The notes under the pieces: model-generated
Told to the model about the DNA's origin: nothing
Databases searched by the model: none
What the model saw: only the letters and a program-made list of their open reading frames with translations
Part shown: positions 43,850-56,378 of the stretch, one piece after another
Layout: each line of letters starts with the position of its first letter
Numbering within the stretch: the first letter of the stretch is position 1
Source of the DNA: Coprinopsis marcescibilis
Lineage: Eukaryota; Basidiomycota; Agaricomycetes; Agaricales; Psathyrellaceae
Assembly: GCA_004369085.1 (NCBI GenBank)
Contig: ML210146.1
Span: 558,001-622,000, forward strand
Length of the DNA: 64,000 nt
Reading direction: 5' to 3'
Made by a program: the position numbers and the translations under genes

Positions 43850-45818
43850 TCAATCCATATAAGGAGGCGGTCTGTTAACGTGTTCTTCATGGTGATCATG
43901 GTGATGTTCCGGCACAAGATAAGGAGGCAAGGGTGGCGTCGCCGGTCTTTGTCCCATGTTTTCTGGTGTTCGGAATGCTGAGTCGATCGACGGAGGGGGA
44001 TCGGAAGGGTCGTCCATGGCAGGTGGAGGAGGCGGCGGTTCGTGAAGTTCTCGGTCTAGTGTCTCGCTGCTTGGCTCCAGAGCAAGGCTGATTGCTTCAA
44101 TTGCCGCATGTCCTGAGTCATGAAGGTCGGCCAACGACGTCAAGTCCGTGTCTTGACTTGCCATCTCGAGAGTGGGCGGAGGCGTTGATGAGCGTTGCAT
44201 GTCTTCGGCATGACCATCGAATTGCCTTGAAATGGGGAACCCAAATAAGATTCCCTCTCCGGCAATTATTGGAGCAATTGGAGGCAATCGATTTGCGTTC
44301 TCTTCGGGATCGGGAAGAATGATTTCATTTTCAGACTCTTGGAAGGTAGGAAGACGAGACGAGCTCGATGCCTCCTGCTCAGTGGCGAAGAAGGGAGGAG
44401 GGGCTTCGCGATCATCGAATGGGGGCGGTGCCCCAGAGAGCATGCTTGGTCCAGGTTCGTTCTCGAAGTAATGGGGGACTGAATTGTCGTCTTCTCGGTT
44501 TGTTCGAGCAGGTGGCCGATCGTGCTTCTTCGAGTAAGCTTCATCGAGCGCTCGGGGGATTTGAGGAAGTGGCGCTGGAGGCGGAAGGATTGTAATGGGC
44601 AGTACAATTGTTGAGATGCGTTCGCTTCGCGAAGTCGTATCCACGAAGGATACATATATCTTGATGTGAAATGTAACTGTGTGTAAGAGAGTGACTTGAG
44701 TTATCAATGCGCTCTCAGCATCACTCTCGAGCCGGCCAAACTCTGCTACAGATAAGCTCACACGAGATTCTGAGGGAGTGGCATTTCCCAAAGTCTGGTG
44801 GAGGATGAAGCGCAGCTGGATGGCCCTCGAGGTATGAAATCGACAAGAAGCGCCCGACCTTGCGATTACTGTCCGGTGGGAAGTGCCAAGAAACAAGGGA
44901 GAAAGCGGCGCTTTTGAGGACGAAGAGGCTTCGTTGGTATCCTTTGAATGCCGGTCATAGTGGGGAGAATCTTCAACTTGTGTGGGTGTGGTCTGCGAGT
45001 CTTCCTGGTCCAAGTCGCTCTCTGAATCTGCGTCAAGCTCGCGCTTGACTTTGATTACGCGTATAAGCTCAGCTCGAATGTTACGGATTCTGATTCCCCT
45101 GTCTACTACCGTTTCGCGACTGGGCGGTGGGACCGTAATGTACAGCGGGATATCTTCTCCGGTGGTGAAACTAGTTCTTGGCACCTGTACTTCGACTTTG
45201 GTCGGCTCGTTTAACACATAGGTCTCGGGTGACGGTGGTATAGTGGAAGACGAAGATGTGTATCTTCGAGTGTGGACCGTAAGTGATTTCGAAAGAGGGA
45301 GCTCGGATGTATTCTGCGGGTGCAGACTCGCCATCAAGGTGTGGGCCAGTACTGAGTGGGGCGTCTGAATGGATTGCGGCGTGTCGGGCATCAGTGGGAG
45401 AGAGAACGGAAATGTCGAGGGGAATGAGTTGGTTCCCTGGGTCGAACCTGCGTATCTTGAGTATAATTCAATTTCGGTGAATCCAAGCTCTATCTCGTGT
45501 TGATAAGCATTCTCGAATGTGCGGAGAGATACAGTTCTGGGTAATGCAATGTGAGCTGCGGATGAGGAGGCGAACCATGGCTACAACGTACAGGCGAGAC
45601 CACCGCTTTGGGTCTATTCCTTTGACCTGGATGTCTCCTTCGATCGTAGCACGCTCCCCGTCGGCTCCCAAGTATCCCTTTTGGAAGTTAACAGCATCGA
45701 CTGTCGGGACGAGAATGATCTGAGGGTCCGAGTATGGGTTCCCATTGGCAGCAGGCCCCGGCGTGGAGGATATGGGATCCTGCTGAGAGTACGAGGGAGG
45801 AGGCAAGAGATCAGCCAT
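43850..45818 (-). CDS. alpha-arrestin (ART-type) Rsp5 adaptor
   Basis: Arrestin-fold adaptor that recruits the HECT ubiquitin ligase Rsp5 to plasma-membrane transporters. The start at 45818 gives MADLLPPPSYSQQDPISSTP. The N-lobe contains VQVKGIDPKRWSRL, then across an intron TVSLRTFENAYQHEIELGFT. The C-lobe has EPTKVEVQVPRTSFTTGEDI, RGIRIRNIRAELIRVIKVKR and TVTFHIKIYVSFVDTTSRSE. PY motifs that bind WW domains are PPSY near the N-terminus, and PPY (LPPYL) and RPPPY at the very C-terminus. An acidic Ser-rich insert sits between the arrestin strands. Reading frame continues from the first exon through 45391 without a break. The next gene upstream on this strand is Swi1, 306 bp away. Confidence 0.82.
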
Positions 45819-46124
45819 GGATCGAGGAAGAGAGAGGCGTTAGACTTTGACAAAGCCATTGGTGGATTTATATGGATTATGTATTGGTTTCAAAAGCAAC
45901 AGCATTGCCCCTTCCCCATCCGTCACGTGTAGTTAACTAATAGTTGTTGGTTACAAGGCACATCAATGGCAAGCGGAAAGCGAATAGTAATTTCCGGGAC
46001 ACAAAGGTATATGTAGATGTACAATGCACACATAAGTAGGAAGGAATATCATACACAGAGCATACAGCAGATTCAGCATACTAATCAAAAGGAAGACTAT
46101 AATTGTTCGACGCTGCTTTCAATC
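45819..46124. other. intergenic region, Swi1 3' end to arrestin start
   Basis: 306 bp between two minus-strand genes, holding the Swi1 3' UTR and the arrestin promoter. AT-rich in its second half. Nothing else recognised. Confidence 0.4.
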
Positions 46125-49100
46125 CTATTGGCATTCAACACGAACCAGACTTTCCAGTTCGTTGAACATAATTTCGTCACCTTGGACCTCCCGCAACATT
46201 AGCATCTCCCAAGTCGAATCCCGATGAGCGCCAAGAAGTCCTGTTCCCTTCTCCAAACCCGAGTCTGTCGCATCCGCGAATCCCATTCCAAACGAAAGCG
46301 CCGGAACCGCAGAGTCCACTGGGTTTTCGAACGGATCCAACGCGTCGTCCAGAACTTTCAGGGTCTCTGTAATGCGCCTGGAACAGACCATGAAAAACAT
46401 CCTGCCGTCGTGCGTGTTATTGACGAGGAATTTATGGAGGAGCCTTGCCATGACGGATTTGAACCCCAGCACTCTGTCATTTCGCATCTTTTGCTTGAGG
46501 TCGGGAGGGGCCATGAAAGAGAGGGAATAAATCGCCATAATCGTCTTCTCGACGTAAGATAGCCATGGCTCCCGGGCGATCAGCTGGAAATCAGCGTCGG
46601 ATATTGGAAGTCGATGAACCAGTGCTTCAAACAAGCCCCACAGTCGCGGATGGGAAACTGCTTGCACCAGCAACTTGCGATTATGGTCAGGCTGAGAGAA
46701 CCTGTTGAAAGTTTCCAATGCGACGTCGGCCAATGTTGGGGGACGGGTGTGGCTGTTTACTGGCATACCCGCTTGTTGCACTGTGCCCGACGGTTGAACG
46801 GCTTCTGTGGGATCGACGAGGTACGATGCAACGAGGTCGAAGATGCGCTTTGTAATTCGGATGGACATCTTCGGGGAGTTACTTGCCGCGAGTGTCGTTA
46901 ATCCGGCGAGAGTTGAGAGGGTATACAGTACATCCTTGCGGATCAAAACAAGATCATTGAGGGAAAGGGCAGGTGACGCTGGCTTCACAGTGCCATTTTC
47001 CTGAACCACTGCGCACAAGCGCAGGAAGATATCCAACAAACGCACGTGCTTGGCCAGGAATTCGACGTTGTCTGGGACGGTGGATAAATTGCGGACAACG
47101 TTAAGAACTGCCAAGATGTAGTGGGCTGGTCGCTGTTGTAGGCCATCTTCGGGAGCTTTAAATCCCTGACGGTCTTCGAGACTAGCAAATGGATGACTCT
47201 GCGTGTCAAGGATGAGAGTAACCAACTGGTGGTTCGTCACAATGCCTGAAGTGTCGTTGGTCGCCGTGGTGGTCTCTGGGCCTTCAAACGCTGTATCCTC
47301 CACAAGGTCCAACGCTTCTTCCAAAAGGTCGACGCATTGGAATATTGGGAAGCCTGAGCCCGGAGTTTGCCCTCTCATTGTGGAGAGCAAGGCAAAGGTT
47401 GTGAGTGCGTATGATAATTCCGGTCCTAGTCGGGAACGTATCGACATGGTGAGACATTCGATGTCAACGGTTCCCCAGTCGTTGAGTTCACGGAGGGGCC
47501 TTCGCTGCGACCCATGGTTAAGCTCGGTCTCGATTATTCGGAGATCCCTGCCGCCGTAGGTGTCAACCTCGCGGGCCAGAGGGACATATTCAATTTTCCG
47601 GCGAGAGGGTTGCTGCCGAGGGCGAGGAGGTGTTGAAGCTGCAGCTTGAGGAAGTTGTGATGGTAGTTCAGACGGATTTTGCTCCTTTGGGGGCATGACC
47701 ATCTTCAAAAACGGGTGAGAAAGCGGTCAGAGCAAAAGGTTGAGCGAAACGTACAGGGTTGCCCGTCTGAAGGTCTGTTTTCCTCATTAAAAATAGCTGC
47801 ACGAAATATTGGGTTTAAGCGCTCACCTGTGCGCGGACGGGCCCTTTTACTCTCCAGATCGGTCGTATCGAATTTCCTTTTGATTCCCTGACCATCCTGA
47901 TCCAAAAGATTCAGATCTGGGGTCTGTGTTGCTTGTAATGTCGGGTCACCACCTGGCATTACTCCTGACGGCGGGCGACTAGGTTGCGGTGGCATTGAAG
48001 GATATCGAGGCATCCCGTTTGGGACCGGAGATGCTTGGGGCACCTGGCTCATAGGCCGTTGCATTTGTGCAGGGTTGGCGGGATTTACTTGCTGTGGTAT
48101 AGGCTGGCCACCTGACATCGGCGCGTTTGGCATCATATTCCCTGGGCGGTTTGCGACATTGGCTTTCCGTTGATTCTCCTGCATATTCTTCCTGTACGAG
48201 TCTTCGAACTGATATAACACGGACATGTAAATCTGATGCAGCATTGTTGCCACTGAACTCGAGCCGTTCGCTTGCACCGATGGAAACTCTTCGGGGAGAT
48301 CGAAATGGGGCAGGAGGCTAGGCCATCCATTATTGGCGGAAAGCTGTTGATGATGATAAGCACACGACGGCGAACGATAGAAACGAAAGGGCACGCACAA
48401 CCTGGCCACCGCCTGACTGAAAAACAGCGCTCCACAACCTGAACAAGTTGACGTCTTTGCCAGCAAGCTTGAGAGAGCCAACTTCGGAGCCGGGCTCGAT
48501 GTGTGACCATGGCGAAGTGGAGGGGTTGTAGTTGGGTGCGGGAATTCCTGTCAACGCTGGTGGCAGTGGTTGGCCAAGCTTGACCATGAGATTGTGAAGT
48601 CCCAGTAGAAAGCCCTGTTGGCGTTGCTGCTGGGCAGAACGAGAATTGGGATGATGTGACATTGATGGGTCAAGCAAGGACTGGTTGATAGGCAAGCTGG
48701 AGGTGGCATGATTGTTCGGTATTTGAAGTCTAGCATGTGGACCTCCGCCCGAGCTTAAAAGGTCAGGGTTTTGAGGTGGAAAGTTGTTAATTCCTCCGAA
48801 GTATGAGCCCGAACTTGTTCCGCCAGCGGATGCAAGGCCTGCGGAGGATGCTCGAGGATTTGCTGCCATTCTTGCCTGCTTAGCTGCATTTAAAGCAGCC
48901 ATCTGCTTGGCAGCCTGCGAGGCGTCCAGATTTCCAAAATATTGTCCCTCAAAACTTTGGCTCCCTTGTCCCATGAACCCCCCAAAGCCCGGGCCTGCTT
49001 GTTGCTGCTGTGGCGCTCTTTGCTGACCATTTTGGGGTCTGTATCCTATTTAATAAACATTCAAAACACGGGAGCCAAAATGAGACCTACAGCATAGTTG

Positions 49101-49190
49101 CGAAGCCCGGCCTGAATTTCTTCCAACGTGGTTGCGAGTTGAATGGCGTTCTGACTCGCTCGCGCTGACCAAATCAACCAATCGGACTCA
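46125..49190 (-). CDS. SWI1: SWI/SNF subunit Swi1 with ARID domain (5' end unresolved)
   Basis: DNA-binding subunit of the SWI/SNF chromatin remodeller. The N-terminal part is Gln/Asn-rich: LATTLEEIQAGLRNYA near 49100, then across an intron QNGQQRAPQQQQAGPG. The ARID region reads FLLGLHNLMVKLGQPLPPAL, NLFRLWSAVFQSGGG and, after an intron, NNGWPSLLPHFDLPEE and LHQIYMSVLYQFEDSYRKN. The C-terminal region has the fungal Swi1 signature KIEYVPLAREVDTYGGRDL, followed by about 450 helix-rich ARM-like residues ending at 46125. I found no convincing ATG for the first exon; the open frame reaches about 49190, so the 5' end is approximate. The intron near 47700-47770 does not join in frame by any GT-AG pair that I trust. 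Confidence 0.82.
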
Positions 49191-49440
49191 ATTCAAGATC
49201 TCAGTTTGCCTTGCTTCCTTTCAGAACACTCTCAAAACACTGGGGTCTCAACGTATCTTTCACATATACTCCTACATTAATTTCTGAATGCATATGCTGG
49301 CCCTTCTATTTTTCCTTGCACCCTTTCGGATTCCGCGCTCAACCGATAAACGTACCAAAATCACGTGCAGTCATGTCACAGCTGTCACACGCGTTTTTTT
49401 TTTTACCTACGCGCTTTGTTCCCGGCCATTACTATTTTTC

Positions 49441-50049
49441 ATGTCCGAAATCGACGATATCTTTGCCTCCAAGGCCAAAGCAAGGCCATCTACTAATCCC
49501 AGTGTACCTAAGGTGAAGGACACCGAACAGTCCAAGCCTTCAAAGAAGAAGAGGAAGAAGAAACCGGCATCGGATGCGGAGCAGAAACCTGAAGAACCAG
49601 TTCCATCACCACCCAAAAAACGACCTATTCCAGAGACAATCGTGGATCCTTCGTCGCAATTCCCCAGTGCGAAGCGGCATAAGTCTGATTCCAAATCAAA
49701 AAATGAACCCAAGGTCAAGGAGTCGAAACCCAAAGCCAAGGAGGAAGAGGATAGGTTTGTGGATTCCCGTGGTACTGGAAGCCGTGAGTCTTTATCATAT
49801 CTTGATTCACAACATTTACTCACGATCGTCCAGGCCGAACAACTGAAGAGGGTTGGTCCGTCTACAAAGAGGACGAACTCGGTATATCCCATGAAGGAGG
49901 TGGTAAGCCTACTGCAGCACATTTTTTTCTACTTTTCACGTTTCTGTCGCCCCAGACACTCCGCTGTGTCCGTTTGATTGTGACTGCTGTAAGCATCCTC
50001 CCCTTTTTTCAAATTCCACAATGCTGACGCCGCGTCAATAGGTTTTTGA
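49441..50049 (+). CDS. DUF1764 family small basic protein
   Basis: Conserved eukaryotic protein of unknown function. The start MSEIDDIFASKAKARPS has the family's EIDDIF motif. A Lys-rich middle follows (KPSKKKRKKKPASD), then FVDSRGTGSRRTTEEGWSVY, KEDELGI and the conserved Cys-rich end GGDTPLCPFDCDCCF-stop. Introns at about 49791-49834, 49903-49955 and 49988-50041 are GT-AG and join to the known C-terminal motif. The many lysines suggest a nuclear or nucleolar place. It is divergent from Swi1. Confidence 0.85.
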
Positions 50050-50316
50050 ATTGTACATTACTATCCTGGATCAGTCAATGACATCCGTTTCCTTCCTGAA
50101 CCCCTTGATCCTAATATCTCCAGGCTCTTTCGAAGCCTCTAGAACCGTCCTCGGACTATGGTCCTTAGAGGTCAAAAAGGAGCCGACATAGACCTTCCTG
50201 CAAAACAACATAGAATCGAGATTCCACTCTTTTCTGTAACAATTGTAATTATACCCAGGAAACAACTATCTAACATAGGTACCGGTTGTATCAATGGCTG
50301 TACAATATATCTTTTT

Positions 50317-51549
50317 TTAATCATCATCGTCATCGTCATAATCCACCAGCCCATTCCGAGGTTTATCGACATCGTTTCCGAAGGGATCACCGTCATTCAA
50401 TGCCTGTTGCACTTGTGCCGCTTTTTTGTTTCTCTTCTCCGCTGCTTCCCTCTCCTCCTCGGCCTTTTTCGCGAGGAAGGCTTTGCTACCCGGAACTTTT
50501 TCCGGATTTTTGCAAAGCTTCAGCCGTCTATCTGCCTCTCGTACAGCGTCAACATTCGGAGGCTTGCCATCAGCGAGGATCAAAGATTTGATCTCCTCAG
50601 ATAGTGTCAAGTTGATTTTGTGTTCTTCAGAATTTTTGGATTCAGCCCAACGTGTAGCAATCTCTGGAACTTCCATTGAAAATGCAGCCAAGGCAATCTG
50701 TGACGGTGTATAGATGAATTCGGCGTCTGTTAGTCTCGATGCTCGGACGTGGCCCAGTGCAGCGTTGTAAAGGTCCGGTTGTAATTGGACTGGCGCATCT
50801 GGAAGGCTCTGTTGTACATGTTAGACAGTCTGACATATGTATAGTAAAGTCCAAGGAATTACCTGTACGTCGAGCCAAATTCCCCATAAAGCTCGGTGTG
50901 CGTGCCACACAGTGAACTCGAAGGATAGACTTTGGGCAACCAAAAATTCAAGGTCCAGCACATCCGATGGTTGTGTCCTTGGGATATGCTTCGTATACGT
51001 CTCCAAAGATATTGGGAAGTTACACGTCTTTGTTGCAAGGAACAGTGCAGTTAACCTAGAAATCCGCTAAATGAAGGACAGAGAGGGACATAATCAAAAC
51101 ATACATCACATTCTTTGGATGCCAATCCATGACAGTGTTCCGGAGATAGAAACGTTTAAGGTAGCTTGTAGCAGTCGCTTCTATCTCTTCTGGAAACCGA
51201 AACATTGTGCATAGTTGTGTGATCTTGGTAAGGTAGAGCTTGACCAGCAAGACCTCTTCGTTCGGTGTCAGGAACGATACGGTCTCAGAAGAGCCTGGCT
51301 AGGAATCAACAACGGTTGTCAGTCTGGAATCGGGACACTGAAAGCGGAGCTAACCTGGTCTGCCTCTATCTTTTTGCGAATAGCATCGACCGCGACCTGA
51401 TTCATAGACGCCCGGAGTTTAGCAAGACCATCGACAGAGAATCTCCAGTTGCGAAACTGGGTGGCAGCCTCATAGAGTGGGATCTTTGGCTTTGCGGTGT
51501 TGCCGGAGACATTTTTCGTGGTCGTCGGCGCGTTTGTGGATGATGCCAT
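50317..51549 (-). CDS. CCL1: cyclin H homologue (TFIIH/CAK subunit)
   Basis: Regulatory cyclin of the Cdk7-type kinase in TFIIH, which phosphorylates the Pol II C-terminal domain. The start at 51549 reads MASSTNAPTTTKNVSGNTAK, then LYEAATQFRNWRFSVDGLAK, the cyclin box 1 text LLVKLYLTKITQLCTMFRFP, SYLKRFYLRNTVMDWHPKNV, LTALFLATKTCNFPIS and DVLDLEFLVAQSLSFEFTVW. The C-terminal helix region is Lys/Glu-rich and ends in an Asp run (DYDDDDDD-stop). Four exons, with introns near 51300-51353, 51056-51110 and 50812-50865. Spacing and motifs fit cyclin H rather than other transcriptional cyclins. Confidence 0.9.
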
Positions 51550-51814
51550 ACAAGATAGAGTGAGTGCATTGAAGATGGATTTGGAAATATGTTAACAATG
51601 GAAGGATCAGAACGATCGAAAGGCTCCCACCGTCATCCTCATATCTCCCATCAGCCCTCTCTGCCGTATGGTTCCTCTGACTACTCTTGCCTCTTTTCTA
51701 CTAAGACCGTGACACAGATTACCTCAACTGTAACCATGGTCTGTAGGCAAATAAATCCCTCCGTTTTACTCAATATCCACCTTCAATGCCACCCCGTTCG
51801 CCGACACATTCCTT

Positions 51815-52887
51815 ATGATATCTGGAGCGCTGGTTCGCGTTTTCGTTCTTCAATCCTTTTATTTCGTTCTCGTCCTAGCTCAAACCCGTGTCAATGGCCA
51901 ACTCTTCAGCAGGGGTCTGGCGATAATCAATGCACCGGCTCCCAACTCGTAAGCTAAACTCCAATCGGCAGTAGTCCCAAAAGAAATGAACTTAACGTGG
52001 GTTCAGTGAGCACACAGCTGGGGGAATTCTGCCTATATCAATCGAGGTCAGTTTATTTCAGCTTCGCATTATTTCAGCGCTCATTGGACTCTCTAGGTGT
52101 CTGGTAATGGTCGAATACCATTCGACGCTCTCATTCCCAAATCCGGACTTCTTACCGCGTATGAAGAACTCAACATCTTTCTGGTGTCATCTCAAACTGG
52201 CGCCAATGTTACCGTCTCCACTGGTCCACGGCTCTTGACGGACGAAAGCGGGACTGTCCGCCATTTGAACTGGCAGATCCCTTCCTGTACGCCCGCAGGG
52301 CGTTACAATGTTGGATCCATCGCCTTTCTTATCCGTTAAATCGGCTGACCCTCACCCAACAGATGACATTCTACGAGTTGTCACGCCTCAATGGGCAAAA
52401 CTTGTTTGCAGTGACTCCCGTTGTCCTTTCGATAAGAAATCCGAACCCTGCACCTCTTGATGATTGTGACGGGTTGTTGAACACTCTCGATGCCCAACCG
52501 CAAGCAGACGTTCCTGCGCCAGAGCCCCCATTCCTACCTGGAGGAAATTCGCCCCAAGTTACATTCACCGATCCTGGAGAGCGGACTTCTTCATCTACCG
52601 CACCTTCTGGCAATAACCGTTCTGGCATGACGACCGTAATAGTCGGGAGCGGGTCACCAACTGACGTCGGCGAAGACAATATTCCAGAACCGTAGGTCCT
52701 TCCCACGTCGTTATACTGGTCTTTCGTCTCAAGCGCTTACAGGTCTGCATCAACCAACACAGCAACGATGCGAATGGAGGATCTTTCAGGATTTGTCCCT
52801 ATCAACTCAAGCCAGAGATCATCTGGACGGACGCTGCGTTTCTATGCTGTCCTGTTGTTGATAATGAGAGCTGCAGTGGGTTTTTGA
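51815..52887 (+). CDS. secreted, probably GPI-anchored Ser/Thr-rich protein
   Basis: The start at 51815 opens a signal peptide (MISGALVRVFVLQSFYFVLV, then LAQTRVNG). Exons join as N-S|EHTAGGILPISIE|VSGNGRIPFDALIP ... GRYN|MTFYELSRLNGQNLFAV, a pattern of fungal cell-surface proteins with one beta-sandwich domain. A Thr/Ser/Pro-rich linker follows (ERTSSSTAPSGNNRSG). The last exon ends in a hydrophobic tail (FYAVLLLIMRAAVGF-stop), which resembles a GPI-attachment signal. Introns at about 51951-52008, 52050-52096, 52311-52361 and 52692-52741. Function unknown; cell-wall or surface location is inferred. Confidence 0.72.
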
Positions 52888-53011
52888 TACGCGTTTTGGC
52901 CTTAACCATTCCAAAAAGGACTTTTCATATTGATAGTGTTTTCCATGTACATACTTTCCAGCCCAGTCTGACGGAATATAAAGCAATCATTTCTATTGTT
53001 CCCTCGCCGAC

Positions 53012-53642
53012 CTAATGGTCATTTTTCCACTGCCCGACCCATTCCACCAGCCTTGCAACGTTGGCTTCTATGTCTTCCGTTGATTCGCTGGTCAATTCAA
53101 TAACGATCTCTGATGGGTAGGATGAGTGAGCCTCTTCCAGAACGATCTGCATGATTTCTGCCTCGTTGTTCTCTTGGATCTTTTTAATTGGATATCCCCT
53201 GCAAAGGAGATGTCATAAGCATGAATTTGCATTCGCGGATGGTATTTCGCACCGTTTTTCTAGCCGATCCCAAATTTTTGTGTGGTTACACCTGAGGACA
53301 ACAACAAGATCTGGCCATCGCTCAGGGAAAATTTCGCATGTGTGCCAGTCCAGTATTACCCCTCCCTCTTCTACAATGGGCTCAAGCTCGTCAAGCAACT
53401 GAACGATATTCAGTACCTAGAATTTGTCAATGCTATTGAAGGGAGCGAACCTTGTCTTCGTCGACGGTGTAGCTCTCCCACTCCGAATCGAATTCCTCAT
53501 ACAAGCCCTTTTCCTTCACTAGATCGCCGATATTCACGTGGCGCAGAGGTACTGGACATTCCAGTGCGAGCAGCTGAGCATGGGTAGTTTTACCTGTTCC
53601 TGGAGTTCCTGTGATGATGATGACGGGTCCCTTTGCCGACAT
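53012..53642 (-). CDS. FAP7: adenylate kinase Fap7/AK6 (hCINAP)
   Basis: Dual-function adenylate kinase/ATPase required for 20S pre-rRNA cleavage and 40S maturation (with Rps14). The start MSAKGPVIIITGTPGTGKTT contains the Walker A motif GTPGTGKT. Then LRHVNIGDLVKEKGLYEEFD, EGGVILDWHTCEIFPERWPD, VVLRCNHTKIWDRLEKR and GYPIKKIQENNEAEIMQIV. The C-terminus IEANVARLVEWVGQWKNDH is typical of the family. Two introns, near 53410-53451 and 53200-53252. Motifs and length (about 175 residues) match AK6. Confidence 0.94.
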
Positions 53643-54225
53643 TATAGCGAAATTCCAGTGGTAACCACTTGGTTAGGTTACTGAAAGCTTTTGGGATTTG
53701 TTGAATCGTGGGGAGGTGCTGAGATTTTTGAACTGGCGTGGACGCGGTTGCGAAGTTGATCACTCCAACTTGGAAAGTTCCGACATTGAGGCCATCTTGT
53801 CGAGTCTAACCATGACCACGACCACGACCACGACCAGTTTCCATCAGCATTTCCAAGTTAACTCTAGCAAGCATCGTCATCTCTGTAAGCAAGAATTCCG
53901 TTTTCTATAAGAATTCTATTGATTGAACCATAGGCCCGGTTCTATCGCAATACAACAGTGGCCTTCTCACGCATTTCTTAAAGTCTCTCATCTTTGCTAG
54001 GACAGGAAACATACTTTTCTGGTTTGTGCTCATGGCTACGGGAACCTTAAGCCATACCAACCGTCGTGTTTCGAGATCCTCGGTTTTTCCTCTCTCTTAT
54101 GACCTGGGCGCACAAATGTCCCATGCTACCCCACTCGTTCTGACCCCGAAGATCCTTTCCACCCATAAACTGCTCTGGGCTGGATCCCACATCCACTCTC
54201 CTTTTACCCTACGCTCTTTTCGACA
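53643..54225. other. intergenic region with short hexanucleotide repeat
   Basis: About 580 bp between the outward-facing Fap7 and membrane-protein genes. It holds (GACCAC)n at 53814-53836. A small frame through it encodes a Thr run, but lacks other coding character. It is probably promoter, though a non-coding or short upstream exon of the next gene cannot be excluded. Confidence 0.4.
53814..53836 (+). repeat. GACCAC tandem repeat, about four copies
   Basis: Perfect short tandem repeat seen directly in the bases. No function inferred. Confidence 0.7.
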
Positions 54226-56378
54226 ATGAGCTCTGGATCTCTGTTTCCTAGTCGCACTTCAGGTGTCCAACCACGCCTCCCAACAAGTTCCATCCCAAGC
54301 CAACAAGGTTCAAGGACAGCATCAATAACTGCTCGCCCAATGGTCAAACTCATTGACTCGCCGTGCACGCACTCTGAAGTCGTAGTGGAACTGTCAACAA
54401 AACTCGTCATTCAGAACTATCAAGTCTTTTACAAGGCAACGCCCATTCATACATTTCAGCCAATGTACCGATCCCTGGCCGATGGCTCACTGGTGTCTCC
54501 GCCATTTGAAGAAGATCTATTCAACGCGAACTTCAGCTTGCTTTTCTTGGGCAGCCTTGCAGCAGTCTTTATCAGGAATATATTTGCTTCTGCGGGCTAC
54601 ATTCGTCGCGGTAGAGTCAAGAGAAAGACGCTTTTTTATCTCTTGCTGTCCAGCCAACTCCTCGCTCCTGTGAGCCTTGTACCGGTCATCGTCTCGTATT
54701 TCGTGGAAGGGATAAACTGCACAGTGTACGATATGCGCTCTGAATTGGGAAGGATATGGTTAACCGATGCCTTTCATTTGAACAGTGTCGTCATGTTATC
54801 GTACATGGGAGCGATGGTATCGCTGGGCATCCTGGTGAGGTTCCTTTTGGTATAATAAGGTGTCATGGCAATCTGACTCAAGAACTTTAGATCACCGGCA
54901 TTCTGGGTGTGAAGGCGTACAAATGCTTGGAAAATCCTCGCATACTGCCTATAATCCTCTTCCTCCTGCAAGCTTCAACAACAGCGGTTGTTATTGCCGA
55001 TTTAGTTACAACCCGTGGTGTCCGTCGCCTGACGGGTAAGTTCCAACCTTTTTTATAGTGAAATCCATCGTATTTACGCCGAACACAGGAAGCTGTGTGC
55101 AGGTCACGGATCTGCAATATACGCGTTTTTTTGTCGGCTTGCAAGCGGTTCAATCGCTTTTCGTATGCCTATGCTGTCAGTTATTCATGATTAGCTTTTC
55201 CGAAAAGTCCCTCACACTGTCATAGTTGTCTGGGCATCCTACAAATCTCGCAGTAGCCCTGCGGCTCGGGGACGTGTCTCTCTTCGACTCTCCACCGATG
55301 ACGTTCAGCTGGAAATACCTTGCTTGGAAGACGAAGACCAACAGAACTCGCAAAGGCGAGGTTGGTGGGATTACGTGCCCGGAAACAACAACAATAACAG
55401 CACTGCTCGAAACCAGAAAGGACCACTAAAGCCTGTGACCTCCATGTTAAACCGGGCGGCTCAAGCCACTGCACAACTTTTCAACGGGACAACTCGATAC
55501 GAGGAAAAGATCGGTTCATATACACAAACCTTTCAAGAAGCAAGGGCCCAAAATATCACAGCCGTAGATCCACTCTCGGTGAGGCGTGGTGTGGAACCAC
55601 ATCTCGCCTCTGCCGAGCAACAGGGACGCAATTCTCCGGCGCTATCATCTATCAGTCGCTTTAGTCGCCTCTTCCCGCGAATGGAACTGTTCCACCAAGT
55701 TCTAAACGATGAAGTACGTACTGCCATCTCTTAGGAGAGCCCTAATTAACCATTAAGACTGGATCTCTAGTTGCTATACACTACTTTCATAACCTTTGCA
55801 TGCTTGCTGGTGGCGATCCTCGTAGCAATCAGCGTACATCTTGAAACTTGCTTGAGTATCACTGTATGGATTACACTCAACTGTGTGTGAGCTTTCTATC
55901 TATTCGGCGAGCAAGGCTTGATGTATTCGAGTCTCCAGGGGCATTCATCTCTCTACTAGTTGTTCACAGCCTGGGACGCGTGGTTGCCCGTCATGAAAAG
56001 GAAGCTTGGATTCAGCAGTCGGCATCTCGCAACGGAGTCATCCGTGGGGCGAATCATTCAGTGCGGCAGAGCCGACGGACACATACGACACAGTGGACCT
56101 CCTCGATTATCCCCTCGAGGAATAGAAGCTTACACGAACGATACCGGCGGGATCCAAACGACCCATACTCTGAAACGCGACCGTTGGATCAAGAACGATT
56201 CTCGTGGCAATTTGGCACGGTCGCACCCCCTTCTGCCAACCCCCCACCTCTATTGCTATCGGTCCGGAATGTGACGCACGACTCTCAGTATACCCAGGAA
56301 TTCGAATTCGAGCCAGCACCCCCTCAAAGGACGGTGTCATGGAGGTCGAATTCGACAGGACGCAATGGTAAGCTGTAA
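54226..56378 (+). CDS. second orphan multi-pass membrane protein
   Basis: Starts at 54226 (MSSGSLFPSRTSGVQPRLPT) and ends TGRNGKL-stop at 56378. After a polar N-terminus come hydrophobic helices: FSLLFLGSLAAVFIRNIF, TLFYLLLSSQLLAPVSLVPV, SVVMLSYMGAMVSLGILVRF, ILPIILFLLQASTTAVVIAD, FFVGLQAVQSLFVCLCLVW, TTFITFACLLVAILVAISV and AFISLLVVHSLGRVV. Between the fifth and sixth lies a long soluble loop (about 190 residues, with an Asn run NNNNN). Introns at about 54850-54891, 55037-55088, 55181-55225, 55715-55769 and 55883-55938. The layout differs from the protein at 10571-12957. I recognise no family; receptor or transporter roles are open. Confidence 0.68.

Noticed and set aside
54026..54229. Small plus-strand frame just upstream of the second membrane protein
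   Set aside because: No conserved text, and it overlaps the start of the better-supported gene in another frame; it could be leader sequence only.
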